From positions 1-64,000 of the IMG/VR virus record IMGVR_UViG_3300047463_000166: DNA of 64,000 bases, one strand, 5' to 3'. This DNA is from a virus. Under the pieces are notes generated by a model, which had not been told where the DNA came from, did not search any database, and was given only the letters and a program-made list of their open reading frames with translations. Positions 6,236 through 13,737 of this stretch are shown here, piece after piece. Numbering within the stretch: position 1 is the stretch's first letter; each line of letters opens with the position of its first letter. The position numbers were made by a program, and so were the translations under genes.

Positions 6236-6787
6236 ATGCGTTGGTTTATCTCAGATCTACATTTCGGCCATAAAAACATCATTGACTACTGTTCGAGGCC
6301 GTTCCAAACCGCTGAAGAGATGGATCAGGCAATGATGGTGCAATGGAATATGACCATTCATCCTAGCGATCATGTGTACGTTGTCGGTGACGTGACGTTC
6401 CACAGTCCAATGAAGACCGATGAGATCCTCAGCCAGTTGAACGGGCGTAAGCATTTGATCTTAGGTAATCACGACTACGATAAGAAGAAGGTGAAGGGCT
6501 CGCTCAAGAAACACTTCGTTACGATCGAAGAATCAGCGACGTTATTGATCGAGGGAGTGAATCGGAACGCGCATATGTTTCACTTCCCGTTATTTGGACG
6601 AGATAAGCCGAAGATCATGATCCACGGTCACTCACATAATTATCGACCGTTGGTGACGACATACGAGACGACAGGGCAGCTACTTATCAACGTGAGCGTC
6701 GAGAACATTGAGTACACGCCGATATCCGAAACACGAATTGCGGATTTCATCAAACAGCATGAGGATTTTCTGAGGGGTGGGGTATGA
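6236..6787 (+). CDS. Calcineurin-like metallophosphoesterase (183 aa)
   Basis: All hallmark motifs of the two-metal phosphoesterase fold are present in order: DLHFGH near residue 7, GDVTF near 52, GNHDYD near 77 and HGHSH near 129. Length fits the short YfcE-like or phage branch. Members hydrolyse phosphomonoesters or phosphodiesters; the substrate cannot be read from sequence. The gene lies directly upstream of an RNA ligase and downstream of two tRNAs, so a role in RNA-end processing (removing a 2',3'-cyclic phosphate or 3' phosphate) is attractive but inferred. The ribosome site is weak. Confidence 0.9.
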   Translation: MRWFISDLHFGHKNIIDYCSRPFQTAEEMDQAMMVQWNMTIHPSDHVYVVGDVTFHSPMKTDEILSQLNGRKHLILGNHDYDKKKVKGSLKKHFVTIEESATLLIEGVNRNAHMFHFPLFGRDKPKIMIHGHSHNYRPLVTTYETTGQLLINVSVENIEYTPISETRIADFIKQHEDFLRGGV

Positions 6788-6948
6788 AGAAAGAGTCCCA
6801 GGATCAGGTTGTCTTGGTGACGTTGGAATCGTCTCTGTCTCAGTGGGAGACAGACCGTACATTGTTCACAGCATTAGGTATGAAGGTTCACTCTATTCGT
6901 ACAATCAAAAGGAGGCCGTCATGGAAAAGATCATCGACAACAGAGTGA
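6784..6948 (+). CDS. Possible small protein (54 aa)
   Basis: ATGA-coupled to the phosphoesterase gene. The frame runs 165 bases and ends 28 bases inside the RNA ligase gene. Ser/Thr-rich N-terminus and a basic C-terminus; no motif. Without this ORF there would be a 133-bp gap, otherwise rare in this block, and coupling supports reality. Confidence 0.45.
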   Translation: MKKESQDQVVLVTLESSLSQWETDRTLFTALGMKVHSIRTIKRRPSWKRSSTTE

Positions 6949-8060
6949 TCGTGGTTGCAGTCGAGCACGTCGAGAAACATCCGAACGCTGACCGACTGGA
7001 CATTGCTCACTTTGCAGGTTGGAACGTCGTCACGCAGAAAGGAAATTTCTCCCCTGGCGATCGGGCTGTGTATTTGCCGATCGACTCCGTACTTCCGAAG
7101 GAGTTGGAGCTTGAATTGTTCCCACCGGAAAGCAAGATCAAGCTCTCGAAGAGCCGGATCAAGACGATCAAGATCCGAGGCGCGATCAGTCAGGGGATGT
7201 TGGTACCGGCTACCGATCAATCGATCGTGTCGCGCTGCGGTCAGGTATTCATCGGTGACGACATCACCGACAAGCTCGGAGTCACGAAATACGAGCCACC
7301 GGTTGAGCAGACTCCTCCTCGGCTTGGTGTGGCGAAGGTCAGGAAGAAACATCCATTCTTCCCTGAGTACGGCAAGATCAGTCACCTGAAGAACTACCCT
7401 GACCTTTTCCAAGAGGGTGAGAAGGTTGTGGTGACGGAGAAGATTCACGGCACGAACTTCAGAGCGGGATGGGTGCCGATCGAACTCAATACGGTGTGGA
7501 AGCGGATTAAGTATATGCTTACAAAGCTCATCGGCAGAGCGCAAAAGTGGGAGTTTGTGTTTGGCTCCCATCATGTCAACATTGCCGACAAAGGATTCAA
7601 CAACGGATTCTATCCGAAGAACGTCTATGAAGAGACGGTCGTGAACTACGGGCTCCGTCATAATATCCCGATGGGTTTTGTGATCTATGGGGAGATCTAC
7701 GGCTCCGGCATTCAGAGCGGTTATAGCTACGGGCTTGATGCTCAGGAGCACCGGCTGGCAATCTTCGACGTGTTGGTGACGAACGACAGAGGCGAGCAAT
7801 TCTATCTTGATTGGCACGGCGTCGATCATTTTGCACGAGCCACAGGTCTTCCGCTTGTGCCGGTGCTGTACAAGGGTTCGTATAAACCGGAAATTATCAA
7901 CGATTGGGTTGAAGGTGCCTCAATACTTGACCCTAAGCAGAAAGTGCGTGAGGGCTGCGTCATTAAGCCGGAGGTCGAGACGAAGTGTTGGATTGGCCGG
8001 AAGATGCTGAGGGCGATCAATCCTGAGTATCTTCTGAAAGATCAGAGTGAGTGGCACTGA
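6921..8060 (+). CDS. ATP-dependent RNA ligase, DRB0094/Rnl5-like (379 aa)
   Basis: The ATG at 6921 has AGGAGG. Residues 1 to about 125 form an OB-like N-terminal domain as in Deinococcus DraRnl. The nucleotidyltransferase motif I EKIHGTN supplies the lysine that becomes adenylated. IYGEIYG fits the later motif III/IIIa region, and EGCVIKP near residue 346 fits motif V. The family seals 3'-OH/5'-phosphate RNA nicks. With two tRNA genes and a neighbouring phosphoesterase, repair of tRNAs cut by host anticodon nucleases is a reasonable inference. Confidence 0.88.
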   Translation: MEKIIDNRVIVVAVEHVEKHPNADRLDIAHFAGWNVVTQKGNFSPGDRAVYLPIDSVLPKELELELFPPESKIKLSKSRIKTIKIRGAISQGMLVPATDQSIVSRCGQVFIGDDITDKLGVTKYEPPVEQTPPRLGVAKVRKKHPFFPEYGKISHLKNYPDLFQEGEKVVVTEKIHGTNFRAGWVPIELNTVWKRIKYMLTKLIGRAQKWEFVFGSHHVNIADKGFNNGFYPKNVYEETVVNYGLRHNIPMGFVIYGEIYGSGIQSGYSYGLDAQEHRLAIFDVLVTNDRGEQFYLDWHGVDHFARATGLPLVPVLYKGSYKPEIINDWVEGASILDPKQKVREGCVIKPEVETKCWIGRKMLRAINPEYLLKDQSEWH

Positions 8061-8218
8061 TGGATGCGCCAGTCACATCATGCCCTTCTTGTGCGAAGAG
8101 TAGCTATGAATGGAGGGCGGTCGAAAGCATCGGATGGTGCTATAGTTGCGGCTTCTTTGTATACTACAGTTCAGTTGCCGAGTTTCAGAAAGTTGGAGAA
8201 CGACGTGGCTCTAAGTAA
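8060..8218 (+). CDS. Small zinc-ribbon protein (52 aa)
   Basis: Starts in a TGATG overlap with the ligase stop. CPSC at residues 8-11 and CYSC near 27-30 form a four-cysteine zinc ribbon typical of transcription- or nucleic-acid-associated small phage proteins. No other domain is present. It overlaps the homing endonuclease start by 14 bases. Confidence 0.7.
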   Translation: MDAPVTSCPSCAKSSYEWRAVESIGWCYSCGFFVYYSSVAEFQKVGERRGSK

Positions 8219-8579
8219 CGAATATGTAGCGGGGCTGTTAGATGGAGAAGGATCGATCGGTCTGTATCGAGACGTGCGGGTGCCGAACACATACAAGCCG
8301 AAGATCTGTATTCAACTTCGAGACGAAGTCGGGACGGCGTCGGTGCTCTCTGAGTTGTGCCGCCGTTATGGTGTCCGGCTTCAGCGAAACAGGAGGGGAA
8401 TGTGTGCATTCTCACTGTATCGGGCTACTTCCTTAAAACAATTCATCGACGACGTACTTCCTTATACACGGCTCAAGACAACGCAACTGATTTTACTTTG
8501 GGCGTGGTTAGAAACTCGCACATTCAACTACCGGTTCCATCAATTATTGAAGAATCACAAACAACGGAGGATCAAATGA
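8205..8579 (+). CDS. LAGLIDADG homing endonuclease (124 aa)
   Basis: The GTG at 8205 has a GGAG site; no ATG is available upstream of the motif. Residues 7-20 read YVAGLLDGEGSIGL, the LAGLIDADG helix with its catalytic acidic residue. The remaining length fits a single-motif enzyme that works as a homodimer. It is free-standing, inserted between the zinc-ribbon gene and the 61-aa gene, and not inside an obvious intron. Such genes spread by cutting unoccupied alleles. The target site cannot be deduced here. Confidence 0.85.
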   Translation: MALSNEYVAGLLDGEGSIGLYRDVRVPNTYKPKICIQLRDEVGTASVLSELCRRYGVRLQRNRRGMCAFSLYRATSLKQFIDDVLPYTRLKTTQLILLWAWLETRTFNYRFHQLLKNHKQRRIK

Positions 8580-8761
8580 GTCAGGGAACGCGCACACAAT
8601 TCGGAGAGTGGCTCTCGGAGAAAAAACATCTGACGCACACTGCGTACAGCCATTTGGCGGTACCGGCGAAGGCGTCGATCTACGACGAGTACCGAAAATC
8701 AACACGAAAGGGGGTGGCGACCGATGGCAACAAAGAAGAAGCAGGGCAAAAAGAAGGGTAA
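8576..8761 (+). CDS. Hypothetical protein (61 aa)
   Basis: ATGA-coupled to the homing endonuclease, with GGAGG upstream. Hydrophilic, with a Lys/Glu-rich tail; no recognised fold. Confidence 0.6.
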   Translation: MSQGTRTQFGEWLSEKKHLTHTAYSHLAVPAKASIYDEYRKSTRKGVATDGNKEEAGQKEG

Positions 8762-8806
8762 GTAATCGATCGTAGGGCCGTGCCTGAGATAGTGGCCTTG
8801 GTAAGA

Positions 8807-8828
8807 TCAGTTCATGTGCTCGAACTGA
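8807..8828 (+). other. Short hairpin in an intergenic gap
   Basis: TCAGTTC and GAACTGA pair around an 8-nt loop in the 97-bp gap before the DUF6915-like gene. No U-tract follows. It may be a processing or mRNA-stability element. Confidence 0.3.
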
Positions 8829-8858
8829 CGCCCTGCACCGATATAGGAGACACGAGAC

Positions 8859-9293
8859 ATGAAACCCTGGATTCATGCAGAGAACAGTGTGAAGAAGTTT
8901 GGTGGTGAAGTCGATGACTACCTTGACATCCATAATTGGTTGGATCAAACAAAAGCACATTTCCCTGATATGCGGCATCGCGCTATTCTCCACAGTAGTT
9001 TTGGGATTTTCCTGTGCGAGCAGGTGCATGGCGTTTCTTTCAAGCGTAAGTCGGATGGGAAGCGTGTGCAGGTCCGCGATATCGCGGAGCATCACGTCAT
9101 TGAAGACATGGGTTTCATCCCGACGATCCAAGATTACCTGAAGGACATGCCGTTCTATGATTGGCTCGGAGGAAAGCCGAAGAAGAAACAACGGTTGAAG
9201 CTCGACGACCTCGATCAGTTTGTACAGAAAGAGATTCCATCAACCGATCAAGGTCCGAGTGACTGGCCCCCAGGCATACGTGTTGTTGATTAG
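8859..9293 (+). CDS. DUF6915-like protein (144 aa)
   Basis: The N-terminal pattern resembles the phage and prokaryotic DUF6915 family as I know it: a W-x-H-x-E-x-S-x-x-K-F-G-G opening, a conserved HNW, then FPDMRHRAILHSSFGIFLCE. The central HHVIEDMGFIPTIQDYL matches the rest of that family. Conserved histidines suggest metal binding, but no activity is established. The last 40 residues (KKKQRLKLDDLDQF...) look like a linker or tail. ATAGGAG precedes the ATG. Confidence 0.75.
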   Translation: MKPWIHAENSVKKFGGEVDDYLDIHNWLDQTKAHFPDMRHRAILHSSFGIFLCEQVHGVSFKRKSDGKRVQVRDIAEHHVIEDMGFIPTIQDYLKDMPFYDWLGGKPKKKQRLKLDDLDQFVQKEIPSTDQGPSDWPPGIRVVD

Positions 9294-9303
9294 GGAGGAT
9301 TCA

Positions 9304-9579
9304 ATGGCAACCAAAGCGGAGAAAGCCCTCCTGACCAGGAAGGCGTGGGTTATTCAAGAAATCGGGTGGGAGTACAACGACGAGTACTACTACCGAGGCA
9401 ACTCGGAAGGTGGGACTCCGTTGAAGGTGTACTTCGCGCATGATAGGGCGTTGGTTGATTGCGCCAAGATGAATGCGGTGAAGCTCAAGGAAGAGAAGGC
9501 GTCGGAGTACCCGATGGAACAGAGCAACGGCGAAGTCGTCAAGGAGTTTTTTGAGGTCGTAGAAGTGGAGGTTTGCTGA
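9304..9579 (+). CDS. Hypothetical protein (91 aa)
   Basis: The ATG at 9304 follows GGGAGG. An alpha/beta small protein with a tyrosine-rich central segment (YNDEYYYRG) and an acidic C-terminal strand (EFFEVVEVEVC). Not recognised. It sits in a group of three genes that ends at a large hairpin. Confidence 0.7.
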   Translation: MATKAEKALLTRKAWVIQEIGWEYNDEYYYRGNSEGGTPLKVYFAHDRALVDCAKMNAVKLKEEKASEYPMEQSNGEVVKEFFEVVEVEVC

Positions 9580-9580
9580 C

Positions 9581-10078
9581 ATGAGCACGAAGGAAAACGT
9601 GGACATCACCATTCCGAGTCCGATTCAGCGTGTGCTCGACAAGACACGAGAACTGCAAAAAGAGATCAAGGAAGTCGGTCAGGGCTCCATCAAGGAAATG
9701 TTTGAGGCTATCTTCAAACAGGCTCCGGCTGTCTTGGCCGTAAAGTGGACTCAATACACTCCACACTTCAACGATGGTGAGCCTTGTGTGTTCAATGTGA
9801 ACGAACCCGAAGTGCAGTTTGCTGAGGGTACATTTTTAGCGAAGGCGCATGAAGAAGGTCGTTCGTATCCCGAACAAGATGAGTATGCGGACGGAGAAGA
9901 GTTCTACGACAAATGGACGTTTCGAGTCCAGCAGAAAACCGTGGCGGATCTTATCAATGAAGTCTACACGGTCTTTCAAGAGATCGACCAAGTTATGCAA
10001 GCGGTCTTCGGTGATGGTGTTCAGGTGACGGTGACGCGAGACGGCGACGTAGAGATCGACGAATACGACCATGACTGA
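9581..10078 (+). CDS. Hypothetical acidic protein (165 aa)
   Basis: GGAGG lies ten bases before the ATG. The product is acidic, with helical ends and a central Asp/Glu-rich region (DEYADGEEFYDKW). The C-terminus alternates strands (VQVTVTRDGDVEIDEYD). Unknown family. It is the last gene before the hairpin and sigma-54-like promoter at 10118-10200. Confidence 0.75.
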   Translation: MSTKENVDITIPSPIQRVLDKTRELQKEIKEVGQGSIKEMFEAIFKQAPAVLAVKWTQYTPHFNDGEPCVFNVNEPEVQFAEGTFLAKAHEEGRSYPEQDEYADGEEFYDKWTFRVQQKTVADLINEVYTVFQEIDQVMQAVFGDGVQVTVTRDGDVEIDEYDHD

Positions 10079-10117
10079 GGCGTTTTAGTCGTTTATGAGG
10101 CGAAAAGGTGTCACAGA

Positions 10118-10150
10118 GGGGAAGAAATAAGGACCACCTTATTTCTCCCC
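10118..10150 (+). terminator. Long stable hairpin, possible terminator or processing site
   Basis: GGGGA (10118-10122), a bulged A and GAAATAAGG (10124-10132) pair with CCTTATTTC (10137-10145) and TCCCC (10146-10150) around an ACCA loop: 14 pairs with one bulge. No U-run follows, so termination would be atypical. It separates the 8859-10078 group from the promoter at 10185. Confidence 0.45.
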
Positions 10151-10184
10151 CTAGTAAAATCAAGCACTTACATTCCTTTCGTTT

Positions 10185-10200
10185 GGGCATCTGGTTTGCA
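10185..10200 (+). promoter_or_regulatory. Sigma-54-like promoter upstream of the DUF932 gene
   Basis: GGGCATCTGGTTTGCA fits the GG-N10-GC rule (10186-10187 and 10198-10199), with TTTGCA at -12. A leader of about 50 nt follows, then CAGGAGG and the ATG at 10260. The downstream GTATAGGAG is also found after the site at 850 and, in related form, after the one at 4100. Confidence 0.6.
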
Positions 10201-10259
10201 GTATAGGAGAGTATCGACGGCAATGTAGCCGAGATAAACTAAAAACCAGGAGGTTCAAC

Positions 10260-11147
10260 ATGCGAAACGTAGTCCCGATGAAGTCAGTGGCAATCGAAGC
10301 AGAGCAGAGCCAGGTGTCTCCCTTGGGAGCATTGAAGAACATTGCACCGTCAGTGTTCTCCCTGAGTTCGTCGCCTATCGTTTCTGAAAACTACAGACAT
10401 ATCACCACTTCAGATGTTGTCCAGCACTTGATGTTGCAAGGCTGGCAGCTTGACAAGGCCGGTGAATCGCGGATCACCAAGGCAAAACGTGAGGCAGGAC
10501 TTGCCCCTTATGTGGCCCATGCGGTGACGCTCCGGCATCCTGATTTCCAGATCGGTCAACGTCTGAAGCTCGGTCAGATCGTCCCCAATATCATGATCGG
10601 CGGAAGCCACAACCGAACCACGGCGTTCTGGATGAACGGCGGTCTGTGGCGTTGCGTGTGCGATAATCAAGCGGTTGTCGGGCTCAATACGTTCGCGGCT
10701 CGCTTCCGTCACCAGGGTAATTTCACAAAGCTCATGGACAGCGTCTATCGTGCGATTGATACGATCGTGTCTAAGTCAAACGTGTTGACTGACTCAGTCG
10801 ATCGTTGGTCGTCCATCCAGCTTTCGACAGAGCAACGGCATGAACTCTATCGTCGAGTTATCATGCTTCGTCCTGAGTCAGACGGTCGGGCATTGGCTCT
10901 CAACAACTTGGACGTGTTTGACGAACGTCGGCGTCCCGAAGATGGCGGCAACGATTTATTCACCACGTTCAACGTGATGCAGGAGCACACGATGCGCGGT
11001 CACAGAGGCTTTGTCACCATGCCGAACGGTGGCGGTGCGAACCGTTCTATCTCTCGCGGCATCGGTGGAGTCAATGCCTTCGTTGACGTGAACCGGCAGA
11101 TGTGGGAACTCACCGAGGCTTATGCGAACGAACTCTCAAACGCCTAA
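10260..11147 (+). CDS. DUF932 family phage protein (295 aa)
   Basis: The C-terminal part contains TFNVMQEHTMRG, matching the conserved W/F-N-x-x-Q-E-x-x-x-R-G region of DUF932 (phage/plasmid-like TIGR03299) proteins. Upstream are the expected GSHNRTTAFWMNGGLWRCVCDN and FAARFRHQGN segments. Members are common in phages and plasmids, often near recombination genes; a link to DNA metabolism has been proposed but is not established. It has its own promoter-like site and a strong ribosome site, so it may be highly expressed. Confidence 0.85.
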   Translation: MRNVVPMKSVAIEAEQSQVSPLGALKNIAPSVFSLSSSPIVSENYRHITTSDVVQHLMLQGWQLDKAGESRITKAKREAGLAPYVAHAVTLRHPDFQIGQRLKLGQIVPNIMIGGSHNRTTAFWMNGGLWRCVCDNQAVVGLNTFAARFRHQGNFTKLMDSVYRAIDTIVSKSNVLTDSVDRWSSIQLSTEQRHELYRRVIMLRPESDGRALALNNLDVFDERRRPEDGGNDLFTTFNVMQEHTMRGHRGFVTMPNGGGANRSISRGIGGVNAFVDVNRQMWELTEAYANELSNA

Positions 11148-11550
11148 GCCGGAAGAAAATGGTGCGGGGGATTCAACAGTCTCCCGCACCGGTCGTGTCT
11201 GCTACGTATGCGGGAAGAGGATTCAAAAGAACGAACTCGGCTTTTATCCCATCACCCATGCGTACTGTCGGCCAGGATCTTCAAAGTGGATAGCTTACTT
11301 TGATACACTACCTGAGTCAAAGAAGACCGAGGCCGGTAGATTGATTGCTCAACACTACCGTAATAAAAACGAGGAAACCAAACAACGCATTGCTAAATGG
11401 CGGGAGAAAAAAGCACATGAGAATGAAAAGTCCCATAGCGGCGATGTTGGCCTTAAACGATCTGGTCGAAAGAGAGGCAGACGGTCATTACAAGCCGGTG
11501 TACGACGAGATCCTAAAGCTAAACAAAGAATTTCCAAACGTCGCAAGTAA
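11122..11550 (+). CDS. Zinc-binding small protein; 3' half overlaps next gene (142 aa)
   Basis: Starts 26 bases inside the end of the DUF932 gene. CYVCGKRI near residue 27 and a downstream H/C pair (THAYC) suggest one zinc site. After about residue 98 the reading frame becomes a very basic low-complexity tail that coincides with the better-looking gene starting at 11417 in another frame. Either the tail is a real overlap, or a missed frameshift has removed a stop near 11420. The N-terminal half is the supported part. Confidence 0.55.
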   Translation: MRTNSQTPKPEENGAGDSTVSRTGRVCYVCGKRIQKNELGFYPITHAYCRPGSSKWIAYFDTLPESKKTEAGRLIAQHYRNKNEETKQRIAKWREKKAHENEKSHSGDVGLKRSGRKRGRRSLQAGVRRDPKAKQRISKRRK

Positions 11551-11962
11551 CCATGTCGGCTTTGATCCTGGCCCTGAAGTGATGGAGTACACGGTTGCGA
11601 ACCTACTCTTTTCCGCAAGTGCGGCTGGCGAGTACCCGAAAGAGCCGACATACAGCAGAAAAGACAGTCTTTTCGTCGTCAAGTTCATGAAAACAGTCCC
11701 AGGCGGCAGACCCGCATTGTTAGATGTACTTTACGATATGTTCCCTCAAGCGGTATTCTGTACAGAGCACCTATTTTTCTTGCATCGGCAGATACAGCGG
11801 TTGTTTCTGTTACCGGTTGAAGAGCGTCCCGATCAACTGCGCGAATCAAAGCTCTGCGATTGGACGTACCCACTGGATCGTATCGAGGCACTAAGGGTGC
11901 AAGCTGTGGATTTATGGAAAGACGAGGAGGACAAACTATATGCTGATGAAGATCGGAAATAG
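11417..11962 (+). CDS. Hypothetical protein (181 aa)
   Basis: Starts with an ATG inside the previous frame; the upstream ribosome site is poor (GAGAAAAAAG). The composition is that of a globular alpha-helical protein (FPQAVFCTEHLFFLHRQIQRLF). No known motif. It overlaps the next gene by 23 bases, where AGGAGG for that gene is embedded. Confidence 0.7.
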   Translation: MRMKSPIAAMLALNDLVEREADGHYKPVYDEILKLNKEFPNVASNHVGFDPGPEVMEYTVANLLFSASAAGEYPKEPTYSRKDSLFVVKFMKTVPGGRPALLDVLYDMFPQAVFCTEHLFFLHRQIQRLFLLPVEERPDQLRESKLCDWTYPLDRIEALRVQAVDLWKDEEDKLYADEDRK

Positions 11963-12245
11963 GGACGGACAGCAGCCGGACGGCATTGGTATATGGTCTA
12001 CCGGCTTGTCATGGTTTGACGAAGGGACGATTCACCCCATCACGGCACAGGTTGTCTACGCAACTCCTGAGTTTGAGATCGTCGATGTGACGCTGGACTA
12101 CGACAAGAAGACCGTTGAGATCCCCGATCGATTGACAGCCATGATCGTCGCAACGGCGGTCGATGAGTATGCACAGGTAGTTCCTGCATTAAAGAAGAAA
12201 CGTGCAGCAAAGAAGACGACAGAAACCGACCCAATGTTTGAGTAG
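11940..12245 (+). CDS. Hypothetical protein (101 aa)
   Basis: GAGGAGG lies nine bases before the ATG. Beta-rich N-terminal half (EFEIVDVTLDYDKKTVEI) and a Lys-rich tail (LKKKRAAKKTTE). Not recognised. Confidence 0.7.
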   Translation: MLMKIGNRDGQQPDGIGIWSTGLSWFDEGTIHPITAQVVYATPEFEIVDVTLDYDKKTVEIPDRLTAMIVATAVDEYAQVVPALKKKRAAKKTTETDPMFE

Positions 12246-12253
12246 AGGAAATC

Positions 12254-12397
12254 ATGACAGTCACACAAGTTCTCGATCAGTACTATCTGGCGAAACGGGC
12301 GAACAACAAAGAAGAACAGCTTGCGATTGCTGACTTACTTGTTGAGAAGTACATTCCCGAATTGATTCCCAAAACCAAAGGTGAGGACGTTGACTAA
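12254..12397 (+). CDS. Hypothetical helical protein (47 aa)
   Basis: The ATG at 12254 follows AGAGGAA. A short helical product (QLAIADLLVEKYIPELI). It ends just inside the next gene. No function assigned. Confidence 0.55.
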   Translation: MTVTQVLDQYYLAKRANNKEEQLAIADLLVEKYIPELIPKTKGEDVD

Positions 12398-12947
12398 GTT
12401 TGTCCGACGTGTCGATCTACCCGAACGCTTTGATAACAAGGACGAGCGGCTTGCTCTGTACGCATTGCTGGCTGACACGCTCGGTGTGTACTACTGGTGT
12501 GAGACGTTCATTCTTCGAGCACGAGGAACCCCTCGTCGATTCTGTATGCTTGGTCAACGTGGGCTCGTTGAGTATGCCGCAAAGAAAGTTCAGCAGATCT
12601 ACAATCTTATTCAGGTCACAGCGGCAAAACGAAACGAGACAATCGGTTGGGAGTACGGTTCGGTTATCTCACTTCGAGATGCGCTGAACACACGTCGAAG
12701 AGAAGAGATCGTGGATCCGGCTTACAGCGAACAGATGATGGCATCTGTGTATCGGGCTCGGCACGACCTGAAGAACTCTTACAAGGTTGGACATTCCGAC
12801 GCACGAGCGGTCTTCGATATCGACGGATTTGACCGAGGCAAGACGCACCCTTGGCAGATTGGCAAGATGCACAACCCACTTGAGGCATTGCAATACGTCG
12901 CAGAAAACCCTGGAAGGTATGGAGACGAGCATGTACGAAAAAATTGA
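12381..12947 (+). CDS. Hypothetical protein (188 aa)
   Basis: GTG at 12381, or more likely TTG at 12390, which has GGTGAGG directly upstream; the start is uncertain by three codons. Mostly helical, rich in Arg and Tyr, with a DARAVFDIDGFDRGKTHPWQIG segment. I do not recognise it. It overlaps the ThyX gene by 17 bases, indicating coupling with thymidylate synthesis. Confidence 0.65.
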   Translation: MRTLTKFVRRVDLPERFDNKDERLALYALLADTLGVYYWCETFILRARGTPRRFCMLGQRGLVEYAAKKVQQIYNLIQVTAAKRNETIGWEYGSVISLRDALNTRRREEIVDPAYSEQMMASVYRARHDLKNSYKVGHSDARAVFDIDGFDRGKTHPWQIGKMHNPLEALQYVAENPGRYGDEHVRKN

Positions 12948-13692
12948 GGTATTGAACGGGCAAGGATATATCGCTCTAGTCGATGCGATGGGTAACGACA
13001 AGAGTATTCTCGACGCAGCACGAGTCTCGTACAATCGAGACACAATCAGCGATCAGCAAAATGAAGCACTCACTGAGAAGGACGAAAAACTACTTAGGTA
13101 TTTATTGACAAACCGGCATACTTCGCCCTTCGAGCACGTTCAGTTGAAGTTTGAGGTCAGTGCTCCTATTTTCGTATTCCGGCAATGGCATCGTCATCGG
13201 ACATGGAGCTACAACGAGATCAGCGCGAGGTACACCGAACTCCCTGAAAAGTTTTACGTGCCCACGCCGGACGATATTGGAGTGCAACACAGCAGCAACA
13301 AACAGATGCGTGAAACCGTAGCTCTCGATCAGAGCAGCCGCATTGAGCGAAAAATTCAGATCGACCAGTACGAGATTGCCTGTAAGCAATCTTTCTTAGT
13401 GTACAAAGATTTGATTGAGGCCGGATGGCCGCGAGAACTTGCGAGGGCTGTTCTGCCGGTGTCTACCTTCTCTCGAATGGCCGCAACGGTCGATCTTCAC
13501 AACCTGATGAGCTTCCTCCGGCTTCGACTTCATGCCCATGCTCAAAAGGAAATCCAGGTGTACGCTGTGGCGATTTTGCACCTGATGAGGCAGATTGTCC
13601 CACTTACCACGGCGATTTTTCTTGGTACTTTAGAAGGCCAAAAAGGATACGAACACATAGATACAGGAAAAACCAAGGTAATTCTGTCTTGA
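12931..13692 (+). CDS. thyX: Flavin-dependent thymidylate synthase ThyX (253 aa)
   Basis: Residues 88-101 read RHRTWSYNEISARY, the ThyX signature RHRxxSxNExSxRY. Length fits the family (about 220-260 aa). ThyX converts dUMP to dTMP using methylenetetrahydrofolate and FAD/NADPH. ARAVLPVS near residue 172 matches the conserved C-terminal substrate-binding region (R-x-x-LP). The ATG at 12931 has a GGAG site six bases upstream; an in-frame ATG at 12919 lacks one. With dCMP deaminase and ribonucleotide reductase later in the block it completes a dTTP supply route. Confidence 0.95.
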   Translation: MYEKIEVLNGQGYIALVDAMGNDKSILDAARVSYNRDTISDQQNEALTEKDEKLLRYLLTNRHTSPFEHVQLKFEVSAPIFVFRQWHRHRTWSYNEISARYTELPEKFYVPTPDDIGVQHSSNKQMRETVALDQSSRIERKIQIDQYEIACKQSFLVYKDLIEAGWPRELARAVLPVSTFSRMAATVDLHNLMSFLRLRLHAHAQKEIQVYAVAILHLMRQIVPLTTAIFLGTLEGQKGYEHIDTGKTKVILS

Positions 13693-13709
13693 CATTGTCG
13701 GACATGGTT

Positions 13710-13725
13710 AGGCACCGTTATTGCT
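13710..13725 (+). promoter_or_regulatory. Sigma-54-like promoter
   Basis: AGGCACCGTTATTGCT: GG (13711-13712) and GC (13723-13724) are ten bases apart. The core GGCACCG(T)NATTGC is nearly identical to the site at 850. Predicted start near 13735, three bases from the ATG at 13738, so the first gene would be essentially leaderless. Confidence 0.6.
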
Positions 13726-13737
13726 TGGACGTTCAGT

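Noticed and set aside
8725-8764. Possible 13-residue lysine-rich peptide (ATGGCAACAAAGAAG...)
   Set aside because: Too short and inside the 61-aa gene; no independent evidence.
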